The notes under the pieces: generated by a model
Told to the model about the DNA's origin: nothing
Databases searched by the model: none
Seen by the model: the letters and a program-made list of their open reading frames with translations, nothing else
NCBI GenBank assembly: GCA_022702545.1
Contig: JAHRBC010000005.1
Coordinates: 4,092,001 to 4,156,000, forward strand
Direction of reading: 5' to 3'
Origin: Phycomyces nitens
Lineage: Eukaryota; Mucoromycota; Mucoromycetes; Mucorales; Phycomycetaceae
DNA: 64,000 bases
Made by a program: the position numbers and the translations under genes
Part shown: piece after piece, positions 1 to 10,819 of the stretch
Layout: each line of letters begins with the position of its first letter
Position numbering within the stretch: position 1 is the stretch's first letter

Positions 1-1
1 T

Positions 2-3000
2 GGATTATGGAATGCAAACAGTCTTCAACCCCGTGCTATTAACGACGTGCTCAACCACTGTCAGTCCCTACATATGCTCTTCATCACAGAAACATGGCTC
101 CTATCACCTGCGCGTATACCCACATCATGGTCCCAAATTCATTTGTACGGATCCCCTGTTGCTGGGAACTACCATGGGTCGATGGGAGTTTCATTGTTAA
201 TCTCCCCCTCCTGCCCTTATCCCGTCACCCAAATCCCTATGCCCAACAATTATGCCCTTGCAGTCAAGATTGGCACCCTTCGACTGGTTTGCCTATACCT
301 GCCACCAAACATGCCCACTGCCGATGCCCTTTCCGTCCTCTCAGCCATTCCTTTAACTGATGACACCATTATATGTGGCGACCTCAACACCAGACTGGGT
401 TCTCTCACTGGTGATTATGCCACCAATTCCCACGGCCTAGCCCTCTGTGAGTGGCTAGAAGAATGCTCCCTTACTGTCCTTAATGGCTCCCTCTCTCCAT
501 GCACCCCCACCTACATTTCCTTCCGCCGTGATGTTGAAATCAGCAGCATCATTGACCTCTTCATCACCAACACCAACCTCACCAACCCCTCCCTCCACAT
601 TGCCACCGAACTCTCCTTGGGCTCTGACCACCGCCTCCTCTCCCTTTCCTTTACCTATGCCCTCCAACCTGCCCCTCCCCCTCCCCCTCCCATTCGACGC
701 CTCTGGAACCTATCCCGTCTCAAGGAACCAGTGTTTAGACTTATATACCTCCACCCTCATCACCAATTCCGCCCCCCTCCATTCCACTCTGCAAGAAATT
801 GTAGAAAATCCGCCCTCCTCTCCTCCCCCTATTGATGCCCTCACTAACGATTTCAACTCACTCATTTATGACTCTCTTAGTAGCTCAATAGGTAACTGCC
901 CTCCCCGTCCCCCCAAGTGGAAGAAGTTCTGGACACCTGCCCTTCAAGAGGCAGCCGACCATCGTGATGGTTGCTACAAGCAATGGCATCGAGCTTGTGG
1001 CATAGACAAGATCAATTGGTGGAGCCGGCACCAACGAGCACATCTGGAGTTCCGCCAAGCCGTTCAGACTGCCAAACGTGCTTCCTGGCACGCCTTCTGT
1101 GAGGCTATGGAGAGAAACTTTGGCAAAGCTACCTCCAAAATCAAGCAGTTGAAGCGTCGCCGCCAACCCCAACACACTTTCTAACATGATAATGGTCCCT
1201 CCGCAGCTGCTGAGACAATGCGCGCACACCTGTCCTCTGTCTACAGTGGTCACATCCTTCCCGTCTCCCGTCCTCCCCCTCCTCCTGACACCCTCTCTCT
1301 CACCCCATTTGCCTCTGTTGACTCACCATTCGATTCGTCGATGGTTGAAGAATACATGCGTTGGCTCCCTACCCGAAAAGCCCCTGGCCCAGACCACATT
1401 CACGCAGAAATGCTTAAACCCGTCTGTCGTTTTGTTGCCCCCCTCCTCTCCCTCCTCTTCACCATCTGCTGGCAGTGGTCATACGTTCCTTCCCTCTGGC
1501 GTCAAGCCCAAGTCTTCCCCATCTTCAAAAAAGGGAATCCATCTGAAGCAGCCAACTATCAACCAATCTCCCTCACCTCAGTCGTTAGAAAGCTCTTTGA
1601 GATGTGTATTGCCCCGATCCTTCACTCCCATTCCCCTCCCCTTGACGTCTCCCAAGGTGGTTTCCGTCCTCGTCGTGGTGCCCTCGATCAAGCCCTATGC
1701 CTCCATGATCTCATGAAAGCTCACTATGCCCGTCACCACCACTACCCCGTCGTTGCCTTCCTTGACATCAAGGCTGCCTATGATACCGTTGACCGACGGG
1801 TCATATGGCATGCTCTTGCCCAATGTCAAACCCCTCCCGCTCTTTTGGCCTTACTCGTCAACATGTTTGACAATGTGTCTATCTCTGTCCTTTTGGGCAA
1901 TTTCGTCTCCTCTCCTTTCGTTCCATCAACGGGTGTGCTGCAAGGTTCTGTCCTCAGCCCCCATCTTTATTCCATTTACATCAACTCCCTGCCACCACTC
2001 CTTCGCACAGTTGCCACTCCATCCTCTGCCACTTTCATCCCATCGCCCTCTCCCTCCTCGTTGGATGCCTACCAGTCCCTTCTTGCTCCTTCAGGTGTGG
2101 ATGGCTTTGGGCATATTCGTTCCCCCACCCCCATCAACTCTCTCCTCTTCGCTGACAACGTAGCCATTCTTGGCAGTAAAGTCGATGTGCAATGCATGCT
2201 TGACCTCGCTGCTGAACACTCCTTTGCTCTTGGATACCGTTGGAGTCCCTCCAAGTGCGCCGTCATATGTCCTCCCACCTGTGCCCTCAACCCCACTTCC
2301 CTCTCCCTCTACGGCGAACAACTCCCCTTCATCAAAGAGTTCATCTACCTTGGTGTCCCATTCCGTTCCAAGGGGATCTCCTCCTCATCCCTGGTCTCGC
2401 ACCGAAAACCTGGCACTCTTGCCACAATGGCAACGCTGAATGCCGTTGGTGCATGTCGTTCTGGCTTTTCCCTGCTGCTGAGTTCTCAGCTGTACAAGTC
2501 ATTCATTCGACCAAAGTTTGAGTACGGACTCGCCATTGCTGCCCTCATTGGGCGTGATTACAAGAACCTGGAGAAACTGCAAGACAAGTGTTTGAGAATG
2601 ATTGTGGGTGGTCACGCCACATCATCTACAATCGTCCTCAAACACTTGTGCAACTTACCCAGTATCCGGTTCCGTGTTGACGTTCTTGTCACAAAGTTTT
2701 GCCTTCGTGCACATTCCTTGCCTTCTGGCTGTCTCCTCTCGCTCATTCTCCTCCACCATCCCCAGCACTCCTCCCTCAACCGCCTCCGCTCCAATGCCCT
2801 CTTCTCCAACCTTCCCCCCACCCTCCGCACCTCCTCGCCCTCCCTCTTGAAAAAGCACTTTGAGTCAGTCCGTCAGATCCATTTTGGATATTTCTGCGAC
2901 GAGACTGACCAAGTGCTTATCAGAGCATGTCGCCCCGACCTTGGGGTTGACCCCATCCTCTTCCTCCCTGGCTCTCGTGTAGAGCGCAGCCGCCTCGTCT

Positions 3001-3236
3001 GATGGCGTATGGGTTGGTTGCCTGGCAGACCCAAGGAATGTCCTTGTGGTACTGACCACACCTCCTGTCGTCACTTGGCCGAGTGCCCCTCCATTCCCTC
3101 TTCCCTCTTCTCCGCACTACCTCCTCCTTCCTCGCTCCTTGGCCATCCCATTGATGCAGCCATCTCTTCCCTTCCCTCGTCCGCCGCCCACCCTCGCCCA
3201 CCCTTTTGGATTCCGCTCCTCACGATCCTTTGGCAC
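2..3236 (+). pseudogene. LINE-A1 ORF2: endonuclease-reverse transcriptase, broken
   Basis: ORF2 of a LINE makes the protein that nicks target DNA and reverse-transcribes the element's RNA. Frame 2 is open from the first bases and encodes an APE-like endonuclease domain (FITETW, IICGDLN at about 370-390, SIIDLF, SDHRLL at about 625). A frameshift near 730-745 moves coding to frame 3, which holds the RT: LPTRKAPGPDHIHAEMLK, VVAFLDIKAAYDTVDRRV, GVLQGSVLSPHLYSIYINSL and LLFADN near 2145-2160. An in-frame TAA at 1182 and a TGA at 3000 also break it. The TGA sits where LINE-A3 has an Arg codon. The RT active site reads FADN where LINEs normally have FADD, so the second aspartate is lost. C-terminal to the RT lies a Cys/His cluster (CPCGTDHTSCRHLAEC). 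The copy is certainly non-functional. Confidence 0.92.
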
Positions 3237-3239
3237 ATA
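3237..3239. repeat. 3-bp target-site duplication ATA (partner 17531-17533)
   Basis: ATA directly precedes the left end CACTGG of CMC-1 and directly follows the right end CCCAGTG of CMC-2. Removing 3240-17533 restores the LINE-A reading frame. A 3-bp duplication is usual for CACTA-type elements. The pair therefore shares one duplication rather than each element having its own. Confidence 0.88.
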
Positions 3240-3459
3240 CACTGGAAAAACAACCCTGAATACCACTGGGAAAACGGTGGGCTATTCTACTGTGCACAGT
3301 TAACTGAGAACGTGGAGAAAGCTGAAGCAAATTTGCAACTCAACACGTTTTTTTGTGATCACCTTGAAAATATTGTTTTATTGTATTTAATTGGCTCGGA
3401 TATAAAGAACAGGAGATAATATTTTTATACTCTTATAAAACCATAGCAAATAAAGCATA

Positions 3460-3475
3460 TGTAACACTTGTTTCC
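3460..3475 (+). promoter_or_regulatory. Conserved 16-bp box upstream of the transposase start
   Basis: TGTAACACTTGTTTCC lies 30 bp before the transposase ATG. Near-identical copies occur upstream of the other four transposase genes: 10773-10788, 32570-32585, 40658-40673 (-) and 29623-29638 (-). Conservation in otherwise diverged leaders suggests a promoter or transposase-binding element; the role is inferred. Confidence 0.5.
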
Positions 3476-3505
3476 TTTTTGTTTAAACTTCAATACACAA
3501 ATACC

Positions 3506-6500
3506 ATGTCTTCTACTTCCGATGTCTACAATGAGAAGTGCTTTTGCCCTAGATGCAGTACAAGCAAGAATGGTTACAGTCTTGTCCAGAAACTGACTGC
3601 TCAACGTCATGCAAAGAGAGCAAGATTAGAGCGTCTTGAAAATTGCGAAAGGGGCAAGTTACTTTTGTAAACACTCTATGAATTGTATCATAATATATTT
3701 TACTAGAAATCTCCTCTCAACGCAATATGATAGATGTTGATTTTGAACGTAAGGATTATTTATTGGCATAGCAATAGAAACTAAATAACTACTATATTCT
3801 ATATCTGGCTACCTTGTTCCATAAAGTCGGGTCCTCAGATGTACTTGGTGATCAGGAGAACTCGCCGTTTTGGAAGCCGATCCTTTTGCCGATCATGGCG
3901 AAATTGGTGCTGACAATGAGGCTAATGCCGATGCCGATGCTGATGCCGATGCCAATGAGAATGAGATGGACGGTGGTGATGATGACGACGAGGGCGATTT
4001 GGAAGAGATCAAAGTTGAGGAGTTGGATGGTGAAGGTCAGTGTTAAATAGAGAAAAAGCCTAAAAATTGGGTGTTAATATTTTCCATTTTAAAATAGATC
4101 CTTTTGCCTCCCCCCAAATGCCTGAAAACCCAGTGCACAGGTTCATCGCCATTTCTGTTGTCCTGTTTGCATCCCGTTATGTGGTTGACAAGGGCGCCGT
4201 TGTCTTGATCGAGTTTGTCAACAAGCTCTTGACAATCTATGATCAAGATTTCCAACTGCCCACAAGCCTGCTTGGTCTGCAGCGCATGACAGGATTTTCA
4301 GCCATGTCCCAAGGAATAAGGAAATCTGTTGTGTGCCAGGATTGTCACAAGGTGTACGAGGAAGCTGGGTCTGTTCCCCTTCGGTGCGATTTCCAGAAGC
4401 CAGGAGCATGTTCCTCTTGCAATTCCCAGTTGATGAAGGTGTCATCATCAGGTGCTTTGGTAGCCAGACGCCAATACAACTACCATTCTGTCAAGCAGGC
4501 GTTGAGAGTGTTTTTCCTCCGCCCAGATTTCGAAGCAAGAATCCGCCATTGGAACAAGGAGCTGAAGGTCGAAGACACGATGTGCGATGTGTACGACGGC
4601 GCCATGTGGAAGGAGCTCAAGGACTCGAATGGTGTTTCTTTCGTCCAAGACCCACGTTCTCTCATGCTGACATTGAACGTTGACTGGTTCCAGCCGTTCG
4701 ATGGGGTGACCTATTCCTGTGGTGCGATCTACTTGGCCGTCAACAATCTTCCTAGGGCTGAGCGATTCAAGGCAGAGAACATCATTCTTGTTGGCCTTAT
4801 GCCTGGGCCCAAGGAACCAAAATCTGACGAGATCAACCACTATCTCAAGCCGTTGGTGGACGATTTGGAAGAGCTGTACGTTGGTGTGAAGATGCGAACT
4901 GCCGAGTGTTCATCAGGTGTTACCGTCCGTGCTGCGTTGTTTATGGTGGCGTGTGACATTCCAGCTGCCAGAAAGACGAGTGGGTTTACTTCCCACAACA
5001 GCACCCATGCATGCTTCAAGTGTAGTCGTGGTTTCTCTCGTTTGGACAGAACAAACAGCGTTGACTTTCGTGGCTTCGACTCTGCACAGTGGTCCCTTCG
5101 CAGTGGTGTCGAAAATCGGTTGCATGCTGAGGTGTGGAAGAGTGCCAGTACGCCCTCAGAAAGGCATCAGCTGGAAATCGAAAATGGCGTTCGATGGTCC
5201 CAGTTGCATCGCCTTGGATACTTTGACGTTGTTCGCTGCACGATCATTGATCCCATGCACAATCTCTTCTTGGGTACGGCCAAGCGAATGGTCGAGAGGT
5301 GAATTGACGATGGCCTGATCACAGACCGTGATCTTGCTGCCATGCAAAAGACTGCCGAGTCTATGGTTCTGCCGGCCGATTATGCTGTCCTCAAAGGCAA
5401 GATCGGAAAAGGCTTTTCCTACATGAAAGCAGACGAGTGGAAGTCCTGGGTCCTCGTATACTCTCCAGTCCTGTTGAAAGGTGTGCTCCCTCCTGACAAC
5501 TTCAACAACTGGATCAGCTTCGTTGATGCCTGCCGCCTTTTGGTCAAGCCAGCAATCTCGTTTTCCGAGGCAACCGATGCCCACGATTTCCTGGAAACGT
5601 TCGGTCGAAGATGTCAGTCCCTATATCCTGCGAATCTTCTCACTTGTAACATGCACCTACACCTTCATCTTCATACCATTATTCGTGATTTTGGACCAGT
5701 GTACGGTTATTGGCTGTTTTCATTTGAGAGATACAATGGATTGTTAAAAAACATCAAGACCAACAGACAAGACGGCTTTGAGTCCACCTACATGAAGAAC
5801 TTTATTAATGATGCATACAAGGGCGATTATGTATCTTCTGTTCTTCAATGTCCCAGTCAAACCCCTTCTGCCCCTTTATGTCCAAGCTTACCTCCTCCTC
5901 CTATGCCCCATCCTATGCCCCATCCCATGCCTCCTCCCATGCCTCCTCCTATGCCCCCTCCTATGCCATGTCTCAAGGCCCTTTCCGGTTGAGAGCATTT
6001 ATGCAATCCTCTATGAATCCACTCTCTATCAAAGGCAACGAACCTCTCCCTCCTTCTGCGTTGCCACTCTCTATGAAACCGTATGAATCAATGAACGACC
6101 TTGAATATCCCTATCTCTTGGAACACTATAAGCTCGTATATGCAAAGCCAGATTTAGTGGATTACCGACATGCCTCATCTTCGCTGTATTTTGTTGACAA
6201 CCAAATATGCAAGATCGCGTCTATCGATCTCCTTGGCCAGTCATACAAAGGCAAGAAGGGTACTGTCGGTCATGGTTCTTATGTTCAAGCTCTGTTCTCT
6301 GGAAATGACGACGAAAATCCGACTGCGTACACAGGCGAGATTCAATATATGTTTGTCCATTCCCAGTCTATGCCCCCTATGTCTCATGGCCGACTAAATC
6401 GTCATCACAATAAGCAACATGTTTTCGCGTACGTTCGCTGGTTTGTCTTTGATTCCGAGCGTACAAGAGAACATGAAAGTGTTGACATTTGTAGGCCACA

Positions 6501-6636
6501 ATTTTCTCCAGCCAACTACCACAGTATTGTGCCTGTACATCGCATTCTGTTAGAAGTAGCACTGGCTGAACATATGACCCAAAATAATGTAAAGAAGATA
6601 CTGGTTATCCCTTTACCTAAAAAAATATATGCTTAA
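3506..6636 (+). pseudogene. CMC-1 Tnp2-like transposase, broken
   Basis: This is a DDE-type transposase of the Tnp2 (CACTA) group, which cuts and joins element ends. Exon 1 starts at 3506 (MSSTSDVYN, then CFCPRC and a basic stretch QRHAKRARL). A tiny second exon and an acidic exon (Asp/Ala repeats, ending EELDGE near 4035) follow, then the main exon from about 4098. Landmarks there: MPENPVHRF, MCDVYDGAMWKE, DWFQPFDGVTYSCGAIYL, LVGLMPGPKEP, DIPAARKTSGF, a CFKC zinc-like pair, IIDPMHNLFLGTAKRM and PVYGYWLFSFERYNG. Lesions: a 1-nt shift in the acidic exon near 3870, TGA at 5300-5302 where other copies have TGG (Trp), and a frameshift near 5855 just before a CCTATGCC-type minisatellite (5890-5970). 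The C-terminus to LPKKIYA reads in another frame. The family call is by motif recall, not by search. Confidence 0.85.
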
Positions 6637-6781
6637 GTTTTAATAAAATATGTCTTTACTCATTTTTAAACAAGATTGCATACCAGAATAAAATAAACAA
6701 GTATAGGATTTGAATGAGTCTTTAGGATTGAGTGCATGAGAGGAGCAAAGATGAGGTTTTTTTTATTTTTTTTAAATTTTT

Positions 6782-7990
6782 TTAATTTCTAACGGCCCAT
6801 TCAGGCGGGGAGGGACCATTCCCTCCGGGACTGCTACTTCGTCAACGCGGCCAAACTTTCGACAAAGCATCTGACGATGTCTTGTTCCCAAGCCGGCAAG
6901 CACGTAGTCATCGACGAGTTCAAGGAAATGATTGAACTAAAATATTCATTAGTATTCTATAAAAATAATAAACAATATTCTTTGCAAATTTATTTACCTC
7001 GTCGCTTCGCCAGCTTGGGCGCGCAGTGAGGATGCGACGCCCGAACGAAGCATCGCTCCCCTCATCGTCAGACTCACCCTCAGACATTGCTGCCTTTTGG
7101 ATGAGATTGCTGCAGTCCCGGTCCATTTCTTGGTCAATCGCCGCCTTGTTATTGGAGTATGCCTCCCGGCGGCAAGTGAGATGCTGATGAAATATATGAT
7201 TGTCAATTGAGTTAATAGGAATCCTTTTCATAATAAAAATAATAACTCACGTCTGCCTGACGGCCATTTCTTCTTGAGCGAGCATTCGCTTCTGCTCGCT
7301 TCTCAAAAGACTTCTTCTCCTGAGTCCGCCTTCCATTGAAGTTGGTGTATATATACCGGCGGAGGTCAGGGTACCTCAACCCAGACTCGAGAAACCTTGG
7401 CTGGAGATAGGCCATTATCTCGAGTACCAACTCTTTGTTGGGACTCTCGTTAAAGGCCACGTCCGTTCTCCAGCTAGGCTTTCGGTTGTTAGCCTCAACC
7501 AAGTCTGGGTTGTTGGACCTGAAGTTTTGGGTCTTCAGGTAGCGTCTGATGAAGCCCTAATATATTTTTAGAAGGTATTAGACTAGCAATATATTTCAAT
7601 AGTATATACTCACATACGCGCGGTTGGTTTCCTGCATTTGAGGAGCTTCAAACGCAGCAAGTGCAACCACAGTGGGGGAGAGAGGAGCAGCAGCAACGGG
7701 AGCAGCAACAATGAGGGCAGCAACAATGGGGGCAGCAGCAACGGAAGCAGCAGCAACGGGGCAGAAGAAGTTGCCCCAGGGACATTTCCAAAACCATCCA
7801 AGATGGCAATGGTACTGGCACCATCTTGGATGATAACACCAAGCCTGGTGTCCATAGTGGCTAGCCTGGTGCCAACAGAACGCACCTCTCCAGTCACATT
7901 GGACAAACCAACCTCCACACTGGTCAATCTGTCCATCAATTCCCTGAACTCGTCGGTTGTTCGAGGAGCAATTGCACGTCTGTTTGCCAT
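6782..7990 (-). pseudogene. CMC-1 accessory protein gene, four exons, frameshifted
   Basis: Function unknown. Exons by splice signals and comparison with the other copies: 7990-7614, 7556-7251 (306 nt), 7183-6998 (186 nt) and 6936-6782. The protein starts MANRRAIAPR and has a heptad-like segment suggesting a coiled coil. Exon 1 then runs into a GCT/GCA trinucleotide tract (about 7670-7765): the annotated frame gives poly-Leu, while the frame giving an Ala-rich linker matches the other copies, so a 1-nt shift is likely. Exon 2 has KPSWRTDVAFNESPNKELV and a basic ARSRR. Exon 3 has AMSEGESDDEGSD and RPSWRSDE. The last exon has a 1-nt shift just before the usual ...RN stop. It converges on the transposase. 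I infer a TnpA-like end-binding partner, by position only. Confidence 0.7.
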
Positions 7991-8407
7991 AATCTACAAA
8001 ATATCAAATAATAATTTTCAATTGTTAATTGTCTTTATTTCATGGGATCTCATATAAAATATGTAATGTCTTATACATACAATTGATATTTGTTTTATTG
8101 AAAGGTTTTGGGAAGCAGAAGGGTGTGTTGTGTGTGAACAGGCCTTTGAGAATATAAAATACAGAGTATTTATAAAAAAAGAGTTTGATGAGCGGATCCA
8201 AACACTTCTTGTACACACTAATGAATGGCTCCATTTGTTTTTAGATTCTATCCATTACACCTATTCTGTCTCTGTTTCAAATTATATATCCTTGTATTCT
8301 TTTCTTTTTGCTCTTTTTTCCTTTCCCTCGTTTCCTATATCCGGGCCCATTTTTTCTTTCTTTTTTACACCTCTTTACACTAAAAAATCGGCGGCTTCTT
8401 TATAAAC
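7991..8407. promoter_or_regulatory. Divergent intergenic region between accessory gene and mini-exon unit
   Basis: No coding potential seen. It holds AT-rich TATA-like stretches (TATAAAATAC near 8155, TTTATAAAC just before the ATG at 8408) and pyrimidine-rich runs. The equivalent spacer in CMC-2 (15149-15568) is nearly colinear, so it is part of the element. Both flanking genes point away from it, so it should hold both promoters. Confidence 0.5.
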
Positions 8408-10073
8408 ATGCGCTCATTCCAATACATCCTGCCTGCATTGCTCATCCAAACAATCTGTGGTCAGTTGAATGTGCCTTTAGCATCTCGCAAATTATCCTGA
8501 CTCTCTTTTTTTATTTTATAGACCTCCTCAACTCACACAGCTTTATTATATGGTTCAATCATCAATATTGGGCTAAAAAAATCTTTTTGTGTCAAACGAT
8601 TTTCTATTCTAACGTTGCTTATTTTATTGTAGACCACACCACCAATCACCCCATCTACCTCTTCCTTCATGTACGATTGTAATCATAATGGTAATATCTT
8701 TTTGGTCTTTATATTTTTTATAATATTATTCTGATCCTCTCTTTTTATCTTATAGCCTTCCGCCACTCACACAGTCTATTATATTGGTATCGTCATCAGT
8801 GTCATGGTAAAAAGAACCTTTTGGTGTCAAACTTTTTTTCTCTAACGTTGTTTATTCTACTTGGGTCACCCCCATCACACCCTGTCCGTCTCTTCCATCA
8901 TCTACAACTGGTTATCATAATGGTAATGCCATTTCTTGGTCTATACTTTTCTATAATATTATTGTTATTCTCTCTTTTTATTTTATAGACATATTCCGTT
9001 CACACGCCTATTATATGGTATGGTCATCAGTGGCATGGTAAAAAATCGTGTCAAATAATTTTCCCCTTTAACGTTTCTTATTCTACTATAGACCGCCGCC
9101 ATCAATCACCCCATCTGGCTTCCCCATCATCCTCAACTGTTATCATAACGGTAATGCTGTCTCTTAGTCTTTCTACTTTCCATAACACTATTCTGATTCT
9201 CTCTTTTTATATTATAGATCTCCTCTACTCAAACGGTCTATTATATGGTATCGTCATTGGTGGCTTGGTAAAAAATATTTTCGTGTCAAACTATTTTATC
9301 CTCTAACGTTTCTTATTCTACTATAGACCGCCGCCATCAATCACCCCATCTGGCTTCCCCATCATCCTCAACTGTTATCATAATGGTAATGCTGTCTCTT
9401 AGTCTTTATACTTTCCATAACACTATTCTGATTCTCTCTTTTTATCTTATAGACCTCCTCTACTCAAACGGTCTATTATATGGTATCGTCATTGGTGGCT
9501 TGGTAAAAACTCTTCGTGTCAAACTATTTTCTCCTTTAACGTTTCTTATTCTACTATAGACCACTGCCATCACTGTCCACCCCATCTGGCCCCTTCATCA
9601 TCTACGACTGGTTATCATAATGGTAATGCCTTTTCTTGGTCTTTATCTCTTTCCATAATATTATTCTGGCTATTTACTAATATTGTTCTATACTCTTAAT
9701 AAGAATCTATTGTTGGTCATCACGTAACATCCCTCTACTTAATTGTCAACTCTGTTTCTGGTATGTAAATCGATTATTCTATTACCCAATTCACCCATAC
9801 TAATTTACTTTACCCCATCTCTAGTCAATCTAATCATACAAGATGCCATGCCATGCCACACAACTCAGCCCCACTTTGTCCGTTCTTATCCATCCCTTAC
9901 AATGTAAGTATAAAATACCTCGCATCTTGAACAACACCCGCACTCTTGAATATATGTCACTAATATAACTTTTATTGTATTAGAATACTGCCGCAACCAC
10001 CCAAATCGCCGTCGGTCCCTATTTTCAGGTATTGTTCAGTAGTGAAGCACCCGATCCAAGTAGTATCAAGTAG
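8408..10073 (+). CDS. MEX-1: putative secreted mini-exon cargo gene of CMC-1
   Basis: Not a family I recognise. Exon 1 (8408-8459) encodes MRSFQYILPALLIQTIC, a good signal peptide, followed by GTCAGT. Then come five pairs of mini-exons. A-type: 8522-8571, 8756-8806, 8989-9037, 9218-9267 and 9453-9502 (49-51 nt; typical peptide LLYSNGLLYGIVIGGL). B-type: 8633-8690, 8865-8922, 9092-9150, 9327-9385 and 9560-9622 (58-63 nt). The spacers start GTAAAA or GTAATG, carry CTAAC or CTGAT branch-like sites and end TAG. Terminal exons are 9825-9903 and 9984-10073 (90 nt, GPYFQVLFSSEAPDPSSIK, stop). AATAAA follows near 10145. Problems: the A1 donor is GC, the B2 acceptor lacks AG, and simple joining of all exons meets stops at some A/B borders. 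This copy may be decayed or alternatively spliced. Confidence 0.45.
8522..9622 (+). repeat. Tandem array of five exon-intron units (about 232 bp each)
   Basis: Unit starts fall at 8522, 8756, 8989, 9218 and 9453, a spacing of 229-235 bp. Each unit is A mini-exon, about 60-nt spacer, B mini-exon, about 65-nt spacer. Both exon and intron sequence are repeated, so the array grew by duplicating whole genomic units. Units 4 and 5 are the most alike. Confidence 0.85.
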
Positions 10074-10597
10074 GCCGGTAGAAGCGGCAAGGATAAACAG
10101 TAATAGTATTAGAGCTTGTGTACAGAGCCATTCTATTCTTTCCAATAAACACAAATATAAACCATAAACCTAATAAGTACGGGGTATAAAACAATGGGGG
10201 GATCATTCTATGCTTGATTGCACAGTAATAGTATTCGATGATTGGTTAATTGCTTGAGGATATCCTTGATACCATGGAGAAAGCCAGCTTCTCCCCAACT
10301 TTATTTGCTGTGTGTAATCGTCTTTTCAATTTATAAACACATAATCTATTACACTAAAAACATAGTTTTAAGCACAAAAATCTGGTAAACACCAAAAATC
10401 TATATGCAGAAAAAGCTAACGAACCCTACTCTCCCAAAAGTTTTCAACTTTGCACCTGTATGAGATTCGACTTTGAGCCCAGGAGAAACCTTGCTTACTC
10501 CCATACTCGTAGTATTCTGTTCTCCCCTGAAAACCTAAACTTTTCCCCTATTTATTTCTGGTTATATACATGGTTTTACCCCACAGTTTTTGCAGTG
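10074..10597. other. CMC-1 right subterminal region, non-coding
   Basis: Follows the MEX-1 stop: a 3' UTR-like part with AATAAA near 10145, then AT-rich DNA with no convincing ORF, ending in the terminal repeat (GCAGTG at 10597). The first 100 bp match the equivalent parts of CMC-2 and CMC-5. Confidence 0.6.
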
Positions 10598-10819
10598 TAC
10601 ACTAGTGGCCAAGTTGCCCTGAACTGGTATTAATGTGGGGTCGTTTTCCAACTCAACTGTTTTTCTTGTGTTCATGTCAAAAATATAATATTGGCATTTT
10701 CTATTGGCCCAGATATAATAAGCATTAGAGTATTACTTTGTATTGTTATAAAAGTATAGCAAATAAAATATATGTAACACTCGTTTCCTTTTAATTTTAT
10801 CATTACAAACATAAACAAC

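Larger units (their letters stand above)
1..3239 (+). mobile_element. LINE-A copy 1, left part (non-LTR retrotransposon)
   Basis: This is the 5'-incomplete left part of a LINE whose start lies before the window. Its ORF2 is interrupted at 3239 by the CMC-1/CMC-2 pair and resumes at 17534. The reading ...LLTILWHI at 3236 continues as DKLCNPDGEYTH after 17533, as in LINE-A2 and LINE-A3 (LWHIDxLCNPDxDYAHET), so the two parts belong to one element. The duplicated ATA (3237-3239 and 17531-17533) marks the insertion. Confidence 0.9.
3240..10597 (+). mobile_element. CMC-1: CACTA-like DNA transposon (Tnp2 type)
   Basis: Left end CACTGGAAAAACAACCC at 3240; right end, read inward, CACTGCAAAAACTGTGG from 10597. 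It contains a Tnp2-like transposase gene (+), a convergent accessory gene (-) and a mini-exon cargo unit (+). The same three-part order is seen in CMC-2, CMC-3 and CMC-5. All genes that can be judged in this copy carry lesions. It abuts CMC-2 with only TA (10598-10599) between the ends. Confidence 0.85.

Noticed and set aside
455..667. Antisense and overlapping ORFs across LINE-A1 (for example 885-1253 minus, 2069-2321 minus)
   Set aside because: They mirror the C-rich coding strand of ORF2 and have no motifs of their own.
7648..7842. Cys-rich ORF (CCCFRCCCPHCCC) on the minus strand
   Set aside because: Out-of-frame reading of the GCT/GCA trinucleotide tract in the accessory gene, not a cysteine-rich peptide.
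8522..9622. CRISPR-like or simple minisatellite array
   Set aside because: The units are about 232 bp with internal GT...AG and branch-site-like signals, and alternate two exon types. No short palindromic repeats with unique spacers.
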